A DNA stretch of 64,000 nt from Antilocapra americana (taxonomy: Eukaryota; Chordata; Mammalia; Artiodactyla; Antilocapridae), in contig ML664173.1 of the NCBI GenBank assembly GCA_007570785.1, forward strand, positions 12,991,933-13,055,932. Reading direction: 5' to 3'. Below are positions 31,082 to 41,765 of this stretch, one piece after another. A program made the position numbers and the translations under genes. The notes beneath the pieces are model-generated. The model saw nothing but the letters and a program-made list of their open reading frames with translations. It was not told the origin of the DNA and made no database searches. Position 1 is the first letter of the stretch; each line of letters starts with the position of its first letter.

Positions 31082-31315
31082 TATATGAATTTCACCTCAA
31101 CTTTTTAAACATAAAAGACATAAAGGCTCCCTAGACCCAAGCTGAGGAGTTGCCCATACTACTCTGAGCTATTGAGGACAGAGAGCGCATCCTATGTCTC
31201 ATCCCGGCCACAGGGTCTGGAGAGAGACAGAAAGTACAGCCCTGGGGCCAGAGAGAAGGTTCAGGGACCCATCAGAGGGCATTTTCAAGGGCTCCCTTCT
31301 GGATATGATCACCAT
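31082..31315. other. No gene seen
   Basis: Unrecognised unique sequence between two SINEs. Confidence 0.4.
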
Positions 31316-31535
31316 CAGCTTGAAACTGTGTGTGCCCAGTTGTGTCTCTTTGTGACCCCATGGACTATAGCCCACCAGGTTCCTCTGCCCATGGGATTTT
31401 CCTAGGCAAGAATACTGGAGGGGGTTGCTATTTCTTCCTCCAAGGGATCTTCCCCACCCAGGGACTGAATCCATGTCTCTTGCATCTCCTGCATTGGCAG
31501 GCAGATTCTTTACCACCGAGCCACCTGGGAAGCCT
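31316..31535 (-). mobile_element. Bov-tA/BovA SINE
   Basis: GTGCCCAGTTGTGTCTCTTT to ACCGAGCCACCTGGGAAGCC, reversed copy with a duplicated CTCTTGCATCTCCTGCATTG stretch. Confidence 0.95.
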
Positions 31536-32019
31536 GATGATCATCATAGCCCATTGGAAACAGTAGGTGGGGGGAAGAACAGGGCCAGGGACAAAGCATT
31601 CTAAGTGCCCCAGCTCAAGGCAGACTTTGCTCATGTCCTAAAATTAAGCAGGTGTCACTTACCCTGTGAAGGATCATGCCCCTGCCACAAGTCACATTCC
31701 TAAGGGCCCAATACACAGGAATGGAGAAGGGATTCCATCCAAGACATTTCAAAAGGATGCACTTCTCTGAATCTGTCCTGCCTTCCTTTTTTCACTCCTC
31801 TGACCCAAGAGACCCCAGCCCAGTGGGGACATGCCAACTTCTCCAAAGCCAGGAGTTTATCTTGCAACATAAAGACAATGGTCTCCATTTCTCTTTCTGA
31901 GGACCTTCCAGAATGTTCTGTTGTCACTGGCAAAGCCCATTGACAATTCCTGGGATGTAAAAACAGAATCTGGCAATAAAAAAGTCTAACCTTTTTTCCC
32001 CTTGGTGCTTAGTCTAGTT
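31536..32019. other. Unique region, no gene seen
   Basis: Repeat-free; no convincing coding frame. Confidence 0.4.
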
Positions 32020-32310
32020 CCATTTGCTCATAGGGTGCCGTGTACAGCGGCCTCCAACCCCACTTTTCAAACCAGAGTTCCCAGGGCCAAACAGACACCT
32101 CAGCTCAGCAGGCCGTGTGCAGGAGCGCTGCTCACAACACTGTGATTCAAGATGGCGGTGGCGGGCCGCGTGACAACACTCTGCACCTGGGACTGCCAGG
32201 AGCCGCGAGCAGGCGGGTATAGCTACAGCTATACTGCATAGCTGCGGCCGCCTCGCAAGAACCCCACCTCCCTCCCTGCTGCCGAGAGCCCTATAAAGCA
32301 ATACCACTCA
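32020..32310 (+). promoter_or_regulatory. CpG-dense patch with YY1-type motif and TATA-like box
   Basis: CpG-rich compared with all neighbours. CAAGATGGCGGTGGC at 32148-32162 fits the YY1 motif AANATGGCGGC in the orientation seen at YY1-bound start sites. CTATAAAGC follows at 32291-32299. NotI-like GCGGCCGC lies near 32243. It could be a lineage-specific promoter, an unrecognised ERV LTR or a decayed CpG island. Short open frames (60 and 97 codons) are not recognised. Confidence 0.4.
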
Positions 32311-32334
32311 TGGCCTGGCCCCTAGGGAAAGGGG

Positions 32335-32442
32335 AGAGCAATTGCCCTATTTTTATTTTATTTTGCTTTCTTGGCCATGCCACGTCGTATCCCTTGCAGT
32401 GGAAGCAGAGTCTTAACTACTGGACCACCAAGGAAGAATCAC
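32335..32442 (-). mobile_element. CHR-type SINE
   Basis: TTCTTGGCCATGCCACGTCG and AGTCTTAACTACTGGACCAC are the reversed tRNA-related part of CHR SINEs. Confidence 0.85.
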
Positions 32443-32960
32443 ATTTACCTTTGCTTCTAAACCAAACTCAGTCTCACTCTACTGGCCTGTGTGACCCCAG
32501 GCAGAAGCACCCTTGTCTGGGACCTACCTGGGGCATCTGTAACACCGCATCCCCCAGAGTCCATGTACACCCACGTCCTCTCCTGTTTAGATGCTGTTTA
32601 AGCTAGGGAGTTGGGGAAGGCAAGAAGGATGATTATAGAGCCTGATGTCTCTAGTGGATGCTTGCTGGCAGTCCACAGTTGAACCACCGAGCCCCTTTTT
32701 CCTCTCCCACCTTCAGCCCACATGACCTAGTGGACTCCCAGCAGCCAACTTGATTCAGCCTAACTCAGCTACCCTGGCCACAGTAGACTGAACCAAGAGT
32801 GAGTACATGACCTAAGCTAGCCAATCAGAGACCTCTCTTTAGGAAATCTAGAACTAGGACCATGAGAAAGAACTGTGTCTCTCCATGATGCTGTGGGTTT
32901 ATGTGTGAATGTGAGGGTCGAGGGGCAGCCACGTTTCACAGCCTGTGGTCTGCTCTGTGG
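32443..32960. other. Unassigned, perhaps old repeat
   Basis: AGCTAGCCAATCAGAGACCT and AACTAGGACCATGAGAAAGA look like an old LTR-type repeat. No gene. Confidence 0.35.
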
Positions 32961-32964
32961 TCAG

Positions 32965-33515
32965 CTACTGCTCAAAGCATCCCCGGTGGTCTGCACCTCC
33001 TGGCATTCATGTCCATATATGATCCCCTCCCCTTGATTGTGGGCTGGACCTAATGACTTGTTTCTTACAGACAGATAATGGGAAAAGTGATGTCGCTTCT
33101 TGAGATTAAGTTATAAAAAGCTACAATTTCCATATTGCTCCCTTTCTCTCTGGCTCTTCACACTTGCTTGCTCTGATAATAAGCGCCACATCTTATGAGC
33201 TGCCCTATGCAGCACAGATGGCCCAGAGTAAAGGACTGCTTCCTGCCACCAGCCAGCAAGGAGCTGAGGTCCAGTAACTGTCTAGGAACTGATTCCTACC
33301 AACAGCCATGTGCTGAGCTTAGATCCTTCCCTAGCTGAGCCTTGAGGTGACCACAACTCTGGCTAGCATCTTTGATTACATCCTACGAGAAGAAGAAGAC
33401 CCAGCTAAGCTCCACCAGGATGCCTAACCTGAGAACTGTTGATATAATAAATGATGTTTTAAGGCAGTAAGTTTTGGGGTAATTGGTTACACAGCAACAG
33501 ATAAATAATGCATGG
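32965..33515 (+). mobile_element. MLT1-type MaLR LTR
   Basis: TGATCCCCTCCCCTTGATTG, GGGCTGGACCTAATGACTTG, TTATGAGCTGCCCTATGCAG and TAAGTTTTGGGGTAATTGGT are in MLT1 order over about 550 bp. Near-complete solo LTR. Confidence 0.88.
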
Positions 33516-33687
33516 TCTGAAAAGGAGAAAGGAAAGGCAAGCTGAAGAAAGAAGAGAAAGAAGCAGAAAAACATGTAGAAGGAGAAACGACAGAGGGAAA
33601 CTTGGTAGTCAGAGATTCCTATGGACTGGAGTGGATGTGGGTAAACCCACCAGAGGCAGTTGCTGTTGTTCGGGCAAGAGATGAAGG
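33516..33687. repeat. Purine-rich tract
   Basis: GGAGAAAGGAAAGG, GAAGAAAGAAGAGAAAGAAG and similar runs up to about 33600; then unique sequence. Confidence 0.7.
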
Positions 33688-33698
33688 TAGTTTACAGT

Positions 33699-33914
33699 GC
33701 GTGCTAAGTCACTTCAGTCATGTCTGACTCTTTGCGACCTTATAGACCGTAGTCTGCCAGGCTCCTCTGTTCATGGCATTCTCCAGTCAAGAATACCAGA
33801 GTGGGTTGCCATGCCTTCTTCCAGGGAATCTTCCTGACCCAGGGATCAAACCCACGTCTCTTACATTTCCTGCATTGGCAGGCAGATTCTTTACCTTCCT
33901 AGTAAAGGAAGCCC
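33699..33914 (-). mobile_element. Bov-tA/BovA SINE with 11-bp target duplication
   Basis: GTCACTTCAGTCATGTCTGA to GGCAGATTCTTTACCTTCCT. TAGTTTACAGT is duplicated perfectly at 33688-33698 and 33915-33925. Confidence 0.96.
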
Positions 33915-33925
33915 TAGTTTACAGT

Positions 33926-34575
33926 AAGGGGGATGTGACATCCCTTTCTGTGATGGAGAAGAGAGGAAAAGAGGAAAATGATCAGGGAGAAAATCCATAG
34001 ATGAGTTTTATTTAACATATGGCTGGTTAATAGCTCATGACATAACTGAACTCTGCAAACGTGTATTGAACTGTGTTGGGGCTCTTCAAGCAGCACTGCA
34101 AAGATGAGGAAGATGAGTTCCTTGTCCCCAAGGTGCTCACAGTTTAGGGGAAGAAAATTAAGGTGATCCAATGTATAAAGTGCTACATTTGGCCTGTGAG
34201 CAGAGAATTATATGTTGAAGAGAAAAGGGAATGATTAACCATGTCTGAGAAGATAAAGAGGCTTCTCAGAGGGGACATCAACATGGGCCTGATGATACCT
34301 ATAGGAAAATGCCTTTCGGTGCAGTAACAGGACATAAAAAGAATTCAAAGGAATAAAATGAATACGTTTCTAGGTTCCTTGTACTCTTCCTTATCTTGAG
34401 GGCATAATAAAGCAAGTCTTCCTTCCAGATAGGGGAACATAGGGACTTAGATCAAAGGAGTGAAGGGAGACTGTGAGGCAATCTGGATGGTTCCTCTGCC
34501 TCACAGATGGTAGCCTCTGCCCACTTTGAAAAAAACGGATGAAGGCATGAGCTTTTATGGAAAAACAGTAGGCTT
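33926..34575 (-). repeat. Weak L2-like sequence
   Basis: GAGTTCCTTGTCCCCAAGGT and CTCACAGTTTAGGGGAAG near 34110-34155 resemble minus-strand L2. The remainder is unrecognised, with no gene. Confidence 0.4.
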
Positions 34576-34579
34576 GACT

Positions 34580-34724
34580 GAGTCACAGCTATGAGTGGAG
34601 GCTCTGGAGACAGACTTAACTGCTCCCAGCATATCCAGAACCTGCCCTGTATCAGCTATTAGACCTTGGCCAAGTTACTTAACCTCTCTCACCAAGCCTC
34701 ATTTTCCTCAATGTGAAGTAATGC
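34580..34724 (+). repeat. MIR SINE
   Basis: TTGGCCAAGTTACTTAACCT and AAGCCTCATTTTCCTCAATG are MIR core. Confidence 0.9.
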
Positions 34725-34928
34725 GTGCATGCTAAGTTGGTGCGATTGTGTCTGACTCTCTGCAACTCTGTGGACTGTAGCCCACCACGCTCCTCTATCC
34801 ATGGGGATTCTCCAGGCAAGAATACTAGAGTGGGTTGCCATGCCCTCCTCCAGGTTATCTTCCTGACTCAGGGGTCAAACCCGCATCTCTGAAGTTTTCC
34901 GCATTGGCAGGCAGGTTTTTTTTTACCA
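34725..34928 (-). mobile_element. Bov-tA/BovA SINE
   Basis: GATTGTGTCTGACTCTCTGC to GGCAGGCAGGTTTTTTTTTA, reversed copy truncating the MIR tail. Confidence 0.94.
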
Positions 34929-35699
34929 CTATAATGATTCTATTAAATAATATTCCAATGCTTCTCAATGAGGATTCACAAACACATTTTCTGGGTCTAA
35001 AGAATTTTCTAAAACTACATTTTTTAATGTACAAGTTCTCAATTGGGTAGTAAGAGTAAAATTATGATATTAATACATTCCAGATCATCTGGTTGATTAC
35101 CTCATAACTAAATCCTGCTGGGAAAGTTCAGTATCAAACTTTGATGCCATTTGCACAAATGTTGGCATCAGTGACCTCTTGGGCTAGTAACAAAAAAGAG
35201 AGATACAGACCAACAGAGACAGAGACACTTAATATGTAAATGTTGCTTTGAGTTGAAGATGGGCCAAGTAACGTCACATCACACTGTACAAAAGGAAGCG
35301 TCAGAGTGGAGCAATGGTTAAATAGAGAAATGAGTGAGAGAACTGAGTCATGACTCAGCACGAGGGAGCAGTGATGTGACTAAAGAATCTGCATCACAGT
35401 CATCCACCACAATTCACAGTATGAACAGCCCTTTAGTTTCGACAAACATCATCAGTCACATTAAATAAATGATATTGGTTTACATTGTTTTGAGTTGTAC
35501 TTTTGTTTGCATTTGATGTATAAATTTAATTTTGTTTTATAGTTGTTTAAACATTGTAAGCATAAGAATCTGAACCTAGTTGTCTTCAACACATATTTAT
35601 AGAACAAAATGATAAAAGTAACTTAAATCAACTCGAGGAGTCCAAGAAACAGTATTTTTCCTTTAAAGGGAGGCCTTTAAATTGAGGCCTCAATTAGTT
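34929..35699. other. Unique region with AP-1/MARE palindrome
   Basis: Repeat-free except AT-rich stretches. Contains CTGAGTCATGACTCAG (35343-35358) and TAACGTCA (35272-35279, CRE-like). No gene seen. Confidence 0.5.
35343..35358. promoter_or_regulatory. 16-bp palindrome of AP-1/MARE sites
   Basis: CTGAGTCATGACTCAG is a perfect palindrome of two AP-1 cores. The right half with flank reads TGCTGAGTCA on the minus strand, an exact MAF/NRF2-type element. Function inferred only. Confidence 0.4.
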
Positions 35700-35896
35700 C
35701 AATGGCAGAATAGATAATACATAGGAAAGCATCAACCAACTGGCAGATGAATAAATTCATTCAAAATGAAGAACAAAGATAAATAAAATGAAAAAAAATG
35801 AATAGAGCCTTTTGTGTTAATAGAATCCCAGAGAGAAAAAACAGTATGCTGCTGAAAATTTTTTGAAGAAATAATGGCTGAAAACCCCTCAACCTG

Positions 35897-36014
35897 GAAA
35901 AAAGAAATAAACATACAAAGTCAAGAAGCTCAGCAAATTCAAAAAAGGATAAACCCAAAGAAATCTATGCCCAAGTGCATCAGAAGCAAATTGCTGTAAT
36001 ACAAAACAAAAGTC
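35897..36014 (+). repeat. Direct duplication inside L1, copy 1
   Basis: AAAAAGAAATAAACATACAA to AAAACAAAAGTC. In natural ORF1-side context. Confidence 0.9.
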
Positions 36015-36686
36015 TTGAAGGCAACCAGAGAAAAACAGTTAGGGGAACAGTAGCTATAGGAGAAGAGTGATTCAGTGACTGTAGATTTGTCTTTAGAAAC
36101 CATGGAAACCAGAAGGAAGTGGCATACCATTTTTAAGGTGCTGAAAATAAAGCACTATCAACTGGGATTTCACACTCATCAAAAATTATCCTTCAGAATT
36201 TAAGATAAAGACCTCCTCAGATGAAGAGAAACTAAGATGCCAGCTGATACGCTCTAGAAGAATTGTTCCATGATATTTCTCAGACAGAGGAAAGTAACAC
36301 CAGAAGAAAAATTTGGAACATCAGAATGAAGGAAGAGCCTCAGAAAGGGTAAATATCTGGTTAGGTATAATCAGCTATTCTTCATCTCTTCAGGTCTTTA
36401 AAATATATTTGATGACTAAAGGCAGAATTGTAACACCATCTGGTGAGGCTTGTAGGGTATGCAGATACACTACACAGAGAATCACAACCTAAAATCACGA
36501 GACTAGAGGGGCTGATGTGGCAGGATTCCTCCATCCCAACTGAAGGGGGAAAACACTGCCTCTAAGTAGTTTGTGAAAAGTTAAGACTGTATATTGTAAC
36601 CCCTAAAGCAAGCACGAAAAATAAAGCACAAAGAGGTAGACTCAAAAATAAAGAAATGTAAGGGAAACACTTTAAATTGTCTAAAT

Positions 36687-36811
36687 AGAAAAAAGAAATA
36701 AACATATAAATTCAAGAAGCTCAGTAAATCCAAAAATGGATAAACCCAGAGAAATCCATGCCCAAATGCATCATAATCAAATTGCTGTAAACTAAATACA
36801 AAATAAAAGTC
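36687..36811 (+). repeat. Direct duplication inside L1, copy 2
   Basis: AAAAAGAAATAAACATATAA to AAAATAAAAGTC. It sits out of place in the L1 inter-ORF region, about 790 bp after copy 1, without A-tail or clear target duplication. Confidence 0.9.
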
Positions 36812-39015
36812 CAAAATAAAATAAAATAGAAAAAGGAATCAGAGGAACAAAAAGGCCGTACAATCTGGAAAACAGATAATAAAATGGTAGACCTAAATCA
36901 AAACTTACAAATAATTACATTAATTAAAAATGATCTAAACATACCAGTTAAAAGGCAAATATTGTCAGAATACATTTTTAAAACCATAACACATCTATGT
37001 GCTACGTACAAGAACCTTATTAAAAAGAAAAAGAAAAGGAAAGACATACAATGCAAACACTATACAAAGGTCATACTATTATATCAATATCAGACAAAAA
37101 ATATTTCAGAGATGAGAAAATTACTGACAGTCATCCACCAGAAGAAATAGCAATTCTAAGTGTGTATCTAACAAGAGAGCTTCAAAATACACAAAGCCAA
37201 AACTGATAAGAACTGAAAGGAAAAGTAGGAAGCTCTATAATCATAGCTGGAGACTTCAACACTCTTAGTAATAAAACCTGTAAACAGAAAACCAACAAGA
37301 ATATAAAAGAACTAAACAACATCATCAGACTAGATCTACAATAATTGACATTTACACAGCACTTCACCCCACAATAGAAGAATATTCACCCTTCTCAATA
37401 CAGCACTCTGCTCAAGAATAGCAGAATACACATTCTTGGAACATTCACAAATATAGACCAAATCATGGATGATGAAATAAGCCAGCAAATCTAAAAGAAC
37501 TGAAACTATTTAAATGATGTTCTCTGACCATAAAGAATTAAATATATTAAGAACAGAAAAATAACAGGAAAATATCCAAGTACTTGGAAATTAAACAATA
37601 AACTTCTAAATAATCCATAGGCCAAAGAAGAGTCTCAAGGGAAATTGGAAAATATTTTTAACCAAACAAAAAAGAAAACACAACACATCAAAATTTGTGA
37701 GATATAGCTTAAGGCCATAGTTCAAGAGAAATTTATAGCATTAAGTGATTATATTAGAAAACAATCAAGGTTTCAAGTCAATCATCTAAGTTTCTACTCT
37801 AAGAAATTAGAAGAATAATATAAACAGAAATCAAGCAAAAGAAAAGAAACAATAAAGATTGAAGAAATCAGTGAAGTTGAAAACAGAAAAAAATAAAGGA
37901 AATTCATACAAAGAAAAGCTGGTTATATAAAAAGAGGAATAAAACTGAAAAAAAAGAATACAAATTATCAATATAGAAATTTTTAAAGGGGTTATCACTA
38001 TAAACCCCACAGACATTAAAATTATAGTAAAGGAACACTACAAACAATTATCCACATATATATTTGACAACTTAGATAAAATAACCAATTCTTCAAAAAC
38101 CACAAACTACTCAAACTCTCCCAAGATGAAATAAATAACCCAAATAGTAACTATTAAAGAATTTATAATATTTAAAATCTTTCCCCCAAAATAACCCACA
38201 GGACTAGATTATTTCACTGGCAAATTCTACCTTTTAAAGAAGAAATAATCCAGTTCCAGACAATAACTTCCAGAAAATAGGAGGGAACACTATGTCTCAA
38301 TTTATGAAGTTAGCATTACCCTGACACCAAAAATCAAACACAGTACTCCCTGTCTCAAAAAAAGAGAGAAGAGAGTAAAAAAGAAAACTGGAAACAATAT
38401 CTCTCATGAACACAGACACAAATATTCCAAATATATTAGCAAATTAAGTTCAGGAGAATATAGAAATAATAATACACTTCAAACAAGTGAAGTTTATCCT
38501 GGAAATTCAAAGATGGATTGATATTTGAAAGTTAATCCACGCAATCCCCTAAATCAACATTCTAAGAAGAAAAATCTCATGATCATACCAGTTGATGGAG
38601 AAAAGCATTGGACAAAATTCAGTATATAATCTTTTTTTTTTTTATCCCAGTAAATTAGGAATATAAGGGAACCTTCTCAACCTAACAAAGGACATCTACA
38701 AGAAACCTACAGCCTACAGCTAACGTCATACTTTATGGTCAAAGACTGAATTCTTCTCCTTCAAGGAGGAAGATATTCTCTCACCAGTCTAATCAACATC
38801 ATACTGGAAATTGTAGTTAGTGTAATTAGGCAAGAAAAACAATAAAATACTGATTGAAAAGGAAAAAATAAAAACATCTTTCTTCACAAACAACTTAATT
38901 TTCTAAGTATACAATCCTGAGAAATCAATAACAATAACAACAAAATTCCTAGAAACAATAAGTTTAACAAGGTCACAGGTCACCAGGTCAACACACAAAA
39001 ATCAGAGTTTTAGAC

Positions 39016-39192
39016 ATTGGAGGCAGGAGGAGAAGGGGATGACAGAGGATGAGATGGTTGGATGGCATCACCAACTCAATGGACATGAGTTTGAGCAAGC
39101 TCTGGGAGTTGGCAATGGATAGGGAAGCCTGTTATGCTGTGGTCCATGGGGTTGCAAAGAGACAGACACTGCTGAGCGACTGAACTGAATTG
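39016..39192 (+). mobile_element. BovB LINE 3' end nested in L1
   Basis: ATTGGAGGCAGGAGGAGAAG to CTGAGCGACTGAACTGAATT. Confidence 0.94.
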
Positions 39193-39331
39193 AAAATTAC
39201 ATACCATTTTCATATTTCAAGAAACATGAAATACTTAGGCATAAATCTAAAAATCTATACAAAGGATATGTGTGCTTAAAAAACTACAAAATGCTGATGA
39301 AAGAATCAAATTCGGCCTAAATAAATGGCAA

Positions 39332-39382
39332 TCATGAGGTCACAAAGAGTCAGACATGACTGAATGACTGAACTGACTGAAG
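39332..39382 (+). mobile_element. Very short BovB/BovA 3' tip nested in L1
   Basis: Only about 51 bases (GAGGTCACAAAGAGTCAGAC to CTGAACTGACTGAAG). L1 text is colinear on both sides, and TGGCAA flanks it at 39326-39331 and 39383-39388. Confidence 0.85.
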
Positions 39383-39559
39383 TGGCAAGATATACCATGT
39401 TCATGGACTGGAAAATTCAATGTAGTAAAGATATTCATTTTTTCCTAATAGATCTAAAGATTCATATAATTTCAATCAAAGTTCCAGCCAGGATTTTTTC
39501 TATAGATTTGGGCAAGTTAACTTTAAAATTCACATGGAAAAGCAAAGAAACTAGAACAG

Positions 39560-39895
39560 TGTTATGGACTGAATGTTTATGTACTCCTAAAATTCATATG
39601 CTAAAACCCTAATCCTCAACACAATGGTATCTGGAGATGGAGATTTAGGGAGGTAATTAGGTCATGAGAGTGGAGCCCCATAATGGAATTACTGCCCTTC
39701 CATGAAGAGACAAGAGAGATCATTCTTCCTCTCTTTTCTTTCTTCCACGTGGAGAATATAGCAAGAAGGCAATCAACTATGAACCAAGAGGGGGGGCTCT
39801 CACCAGGACCCAGCCATGTTGAGTCCTTGATCTCAAACTTCCAACCTCCAGAACTGAAAACTAAATGTTTGTTATTTAAACCATTCACTCTATAG
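39560..39895 (+). mobile_element. MLT1A-type solo LTR in L1
   Basis: TTATGGACTGAATGTTTATG, GGTCATGAGAGTGGAGCCCC, CAACTATGAACCAAGAGG and CCAACCTCCAGAACTGAAAA give a near-complete LTR. Confidence 0.92.
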
Positions 39896-40085
39896 AAAGT
39901 GAAGTTGCTCAATCGTATCCAACTCTTTGTGACCCCATAGACTGCAGCCTGCCAGGCTCCTCCATCTGTGAGATTTTCCAGGCAAGAACACTGGAGTGGG
40001 TTTCCATTTCCTTCTCCAGGGGATCTCCCCAACCGAGGGATCAAATCCATCTCCCACACTGCAGGCAGACTCTTGTAAGATTGGA
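39896..40085 (-). mobile_element. Bov-tA/BovA SINE
   Basis: TTGCTCAATCGTATCCAACT to CCCACACTGCAGGCAGACTC, reversed copy abutting the LTR end. Confidence 0.94.
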
Positions 40086-41046
40086 AGAGTCACACTACCC
40101 GAATTTTGATAAAATTATAGTAGTCAAGACATGGAATTAGCAAAGAAATAGACATATACATATCAATGAATTAGAATAGAGTCCAGAAACAGCCTCACAG
40201 AAACATGGCAAACTCATTTTTTTTAAACAAAGGTGCAAAAGCCATTCAGTGGAAGAAAGGACAGTGTTTTCAGCAAATGGTACTGCAACAATCATGTAAA
40301 ACACAACCACACTAAAAAAAACTTCACACCATGTAAAAAAATTAACTGGATCATATATCTAAATATAAAACTACTGGGCTCACTTCAGCAGGACATATAC
40401 TAAAATTGGAACAATACAGAGAAGATTAACATGTTTGACTTAGTATGAATAGAATGCTAGATTTCTAATTAAAACATAGATGTGCAACAAGCAACAAAGG
40501 TTTACTGTATAGCACAGGGAACTATAGTCAATATCTTGTAATAACATATGATGGAAAATAATTTCAAAAATAATATATGTTTATTTGTATAACTGAATCA
40601 CCTTGCTGTGCAGATGAAACACTGTAAGTCAACTACAATAAAACAGATCTATATTTAAAAAGAAAAAAAAAATAAAACTACAAAACTTCACCAAAGGCAT
40701 AGGAAAAATCTTTGAGATCTGAAGTTAGGCACAACATTCTTAGATATGACGCCAAAAGTATAAATGCATAAAAGAAAAATATTGAAAATCAGATTCCTTC
40801 AAAACTAGAAACTCTGGTCTGCAAAAGACACTATCAAGAGAATGAAAAGACAAACTACAGACTAGAAGAAAATATTTTCAAATCCTATATCCAACAAAGG
40901 ACTTGTATCCAGAATAAGCAAAGAATTCTCAAAATTCAACAATGGGAAAACAAATAACACAATCTAAAAATGGGCAAAGGACTGAAATAAACACTTCATT
41001 GAAGAGGATATATGGCTGTCAAAGAAATATTTAGCATTATTAGCCA
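40086..41046 (+). mobile_element. L1 ORF2 continuation, split by U6/L1 chimera
   Basis: 40086-40374 (AATTAGAATAGAGTCCAGAA, AAATTAACTGGATCATATAT) and 40682-41046 (AGACTAGAAGAAAATATTTT, AAATGGGCAAAGGACTGAAA) are the same old L1 as 35700-39559. Truncated by the next SINE. Confidence 0.9.
40375..40671 (+). pseudogene. U6 snRNA / L1 3' chimeric retropseudogene
   Basis: 40376-40433 matches U6 snRNA bases 1-58 (CACTTCAGCAGGACATATAC, ACAATACAGAGAAGATTAAC) and stops at CATG. It is fused directly to an L1 3'UTR in the same strand (GTTTACTGTATAGCACAGGG, TGTATAACTGAATCACCTTG) with a poly-A end. ATAAAACTAC flanks the whole unit at 40365-40374 and 40672-40681. One duplication around both parts means one insertion of a joined cDNA, the known template-switch class of U6/L1 chimeras. 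U6 is cut before its 3' half, so no working snRNA. Confidence 0.93.
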
Positions 41047-41257
41047 TGTGTGCATGCTAAGTCACTTCAGTCATGTCCAACCCTTTGCAGCTCTGTGGAC
41101 TGTAGCCTGCCAGGCTCCTCTGTCCATGGAATTCTCCAGGCACAAATACTAGAGTGGGTTGCCATGCTCTTTTCCAGGGGATCTTCCTGACTCAGGGATC
41201 AAACCCACTTCAACTGCATCTCCTGCAACTTTACCACTAGCGCCATCTGGGAAGCCT
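41047..41257 (-). mobile_element. Bov-tA/BovA SINE
   Basis: AAGTCACTTCAGTCATGTCC to TAGCGCCATCTGGGAAGCCT, reversed copy at the end of the L1. Confidence 0.95.
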
Positions 41258-41661
41258 GCTCTTTGGTGGCAGGACCCCAAATAAGTGTCCCCACATTTTC
41301 TTGGCCTCCTGGTAGTAAAATGTCTGCCAAAGCCACATCATTAGTCAATGAATTTCCACTGTAGGAAGCAGGAGGGTAGTATGAACAGGGAGATCCCACC
41401 CACCCACCAGCTTCACATCAAGAAGAAAGCAGGTGTCAGACAGAATAGAGAGATACTCTTTGTCTGCCTCCTCATATCAGGGAGTGAAAATGCCAGAACT
41501 ATCCCCAACATGTTCCCTCTTCATCTCGCTGGCCAGAACTGATCACTTGTTTACTCTAAGATCAGGACCTGGGCCCACCTCCCAGAGATCATGGGAACTG
41601 ATACCTAAACAAACTTAATATTCCCCTGGCAAAGAAGAAAAGGAGGCAATAAACACTGTCT
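41258..41661. other. No gene; unassigned
   Basis: GGACCTGGGCCCACCTCCCA and neighbours have no clear repeat match. No coding signal. Confidence 0.4.
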
Positions 41662-41765
41662 GTCATGGTTCTGCCCAAGGTCACCCAGCTGATAAGTGCA
41701 GAAGCCAGATTTCAAACCAAAAACTGTCTGGCAGCCAAGCCAGCACTCTCAGTCTCTGTTCGTAG
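41662..41765 (-). repeat. MIR SINE
   Basis: TGCCCAAGGTCACCCAGCTG and AGAAGCCAGATTTCAAACC are minus-strand MIR. Confidence 0.88.

Larger units (their letters stand above)
35700..39559 (+). mobile_element. Long L1 remnant: ORF1 end, inter-ORF region, ORF2
   Basis: Runs from ORF1 side (GAAGAAATAATGGCTGAAAA, ACCAGAAGGAAGTGGCATAC) through ORF2 endonuclease (TAGCTGGAGACTTCAACACT, AAATAATCCATAGGCCAAAG) into reverse transcriptase (ATCATACCAGTTGATGGAGA, CTACAGCTAACGTCATACTT). It is old, many stops, no intact protein. A 118-bp stretch is present twice. It carries BovB inserts at 39016-39192 and 39332-39382 and continues after the MLT1 and SINE at 40086. Confidence 0.93.

Noticed and set aside
40376..40433. 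Functional U6 snRNA gene
   Set aside because: It has only the first 58 bases with several substitutions, no distal or proximal sequence element upstream, and is fused to an L1 tail.
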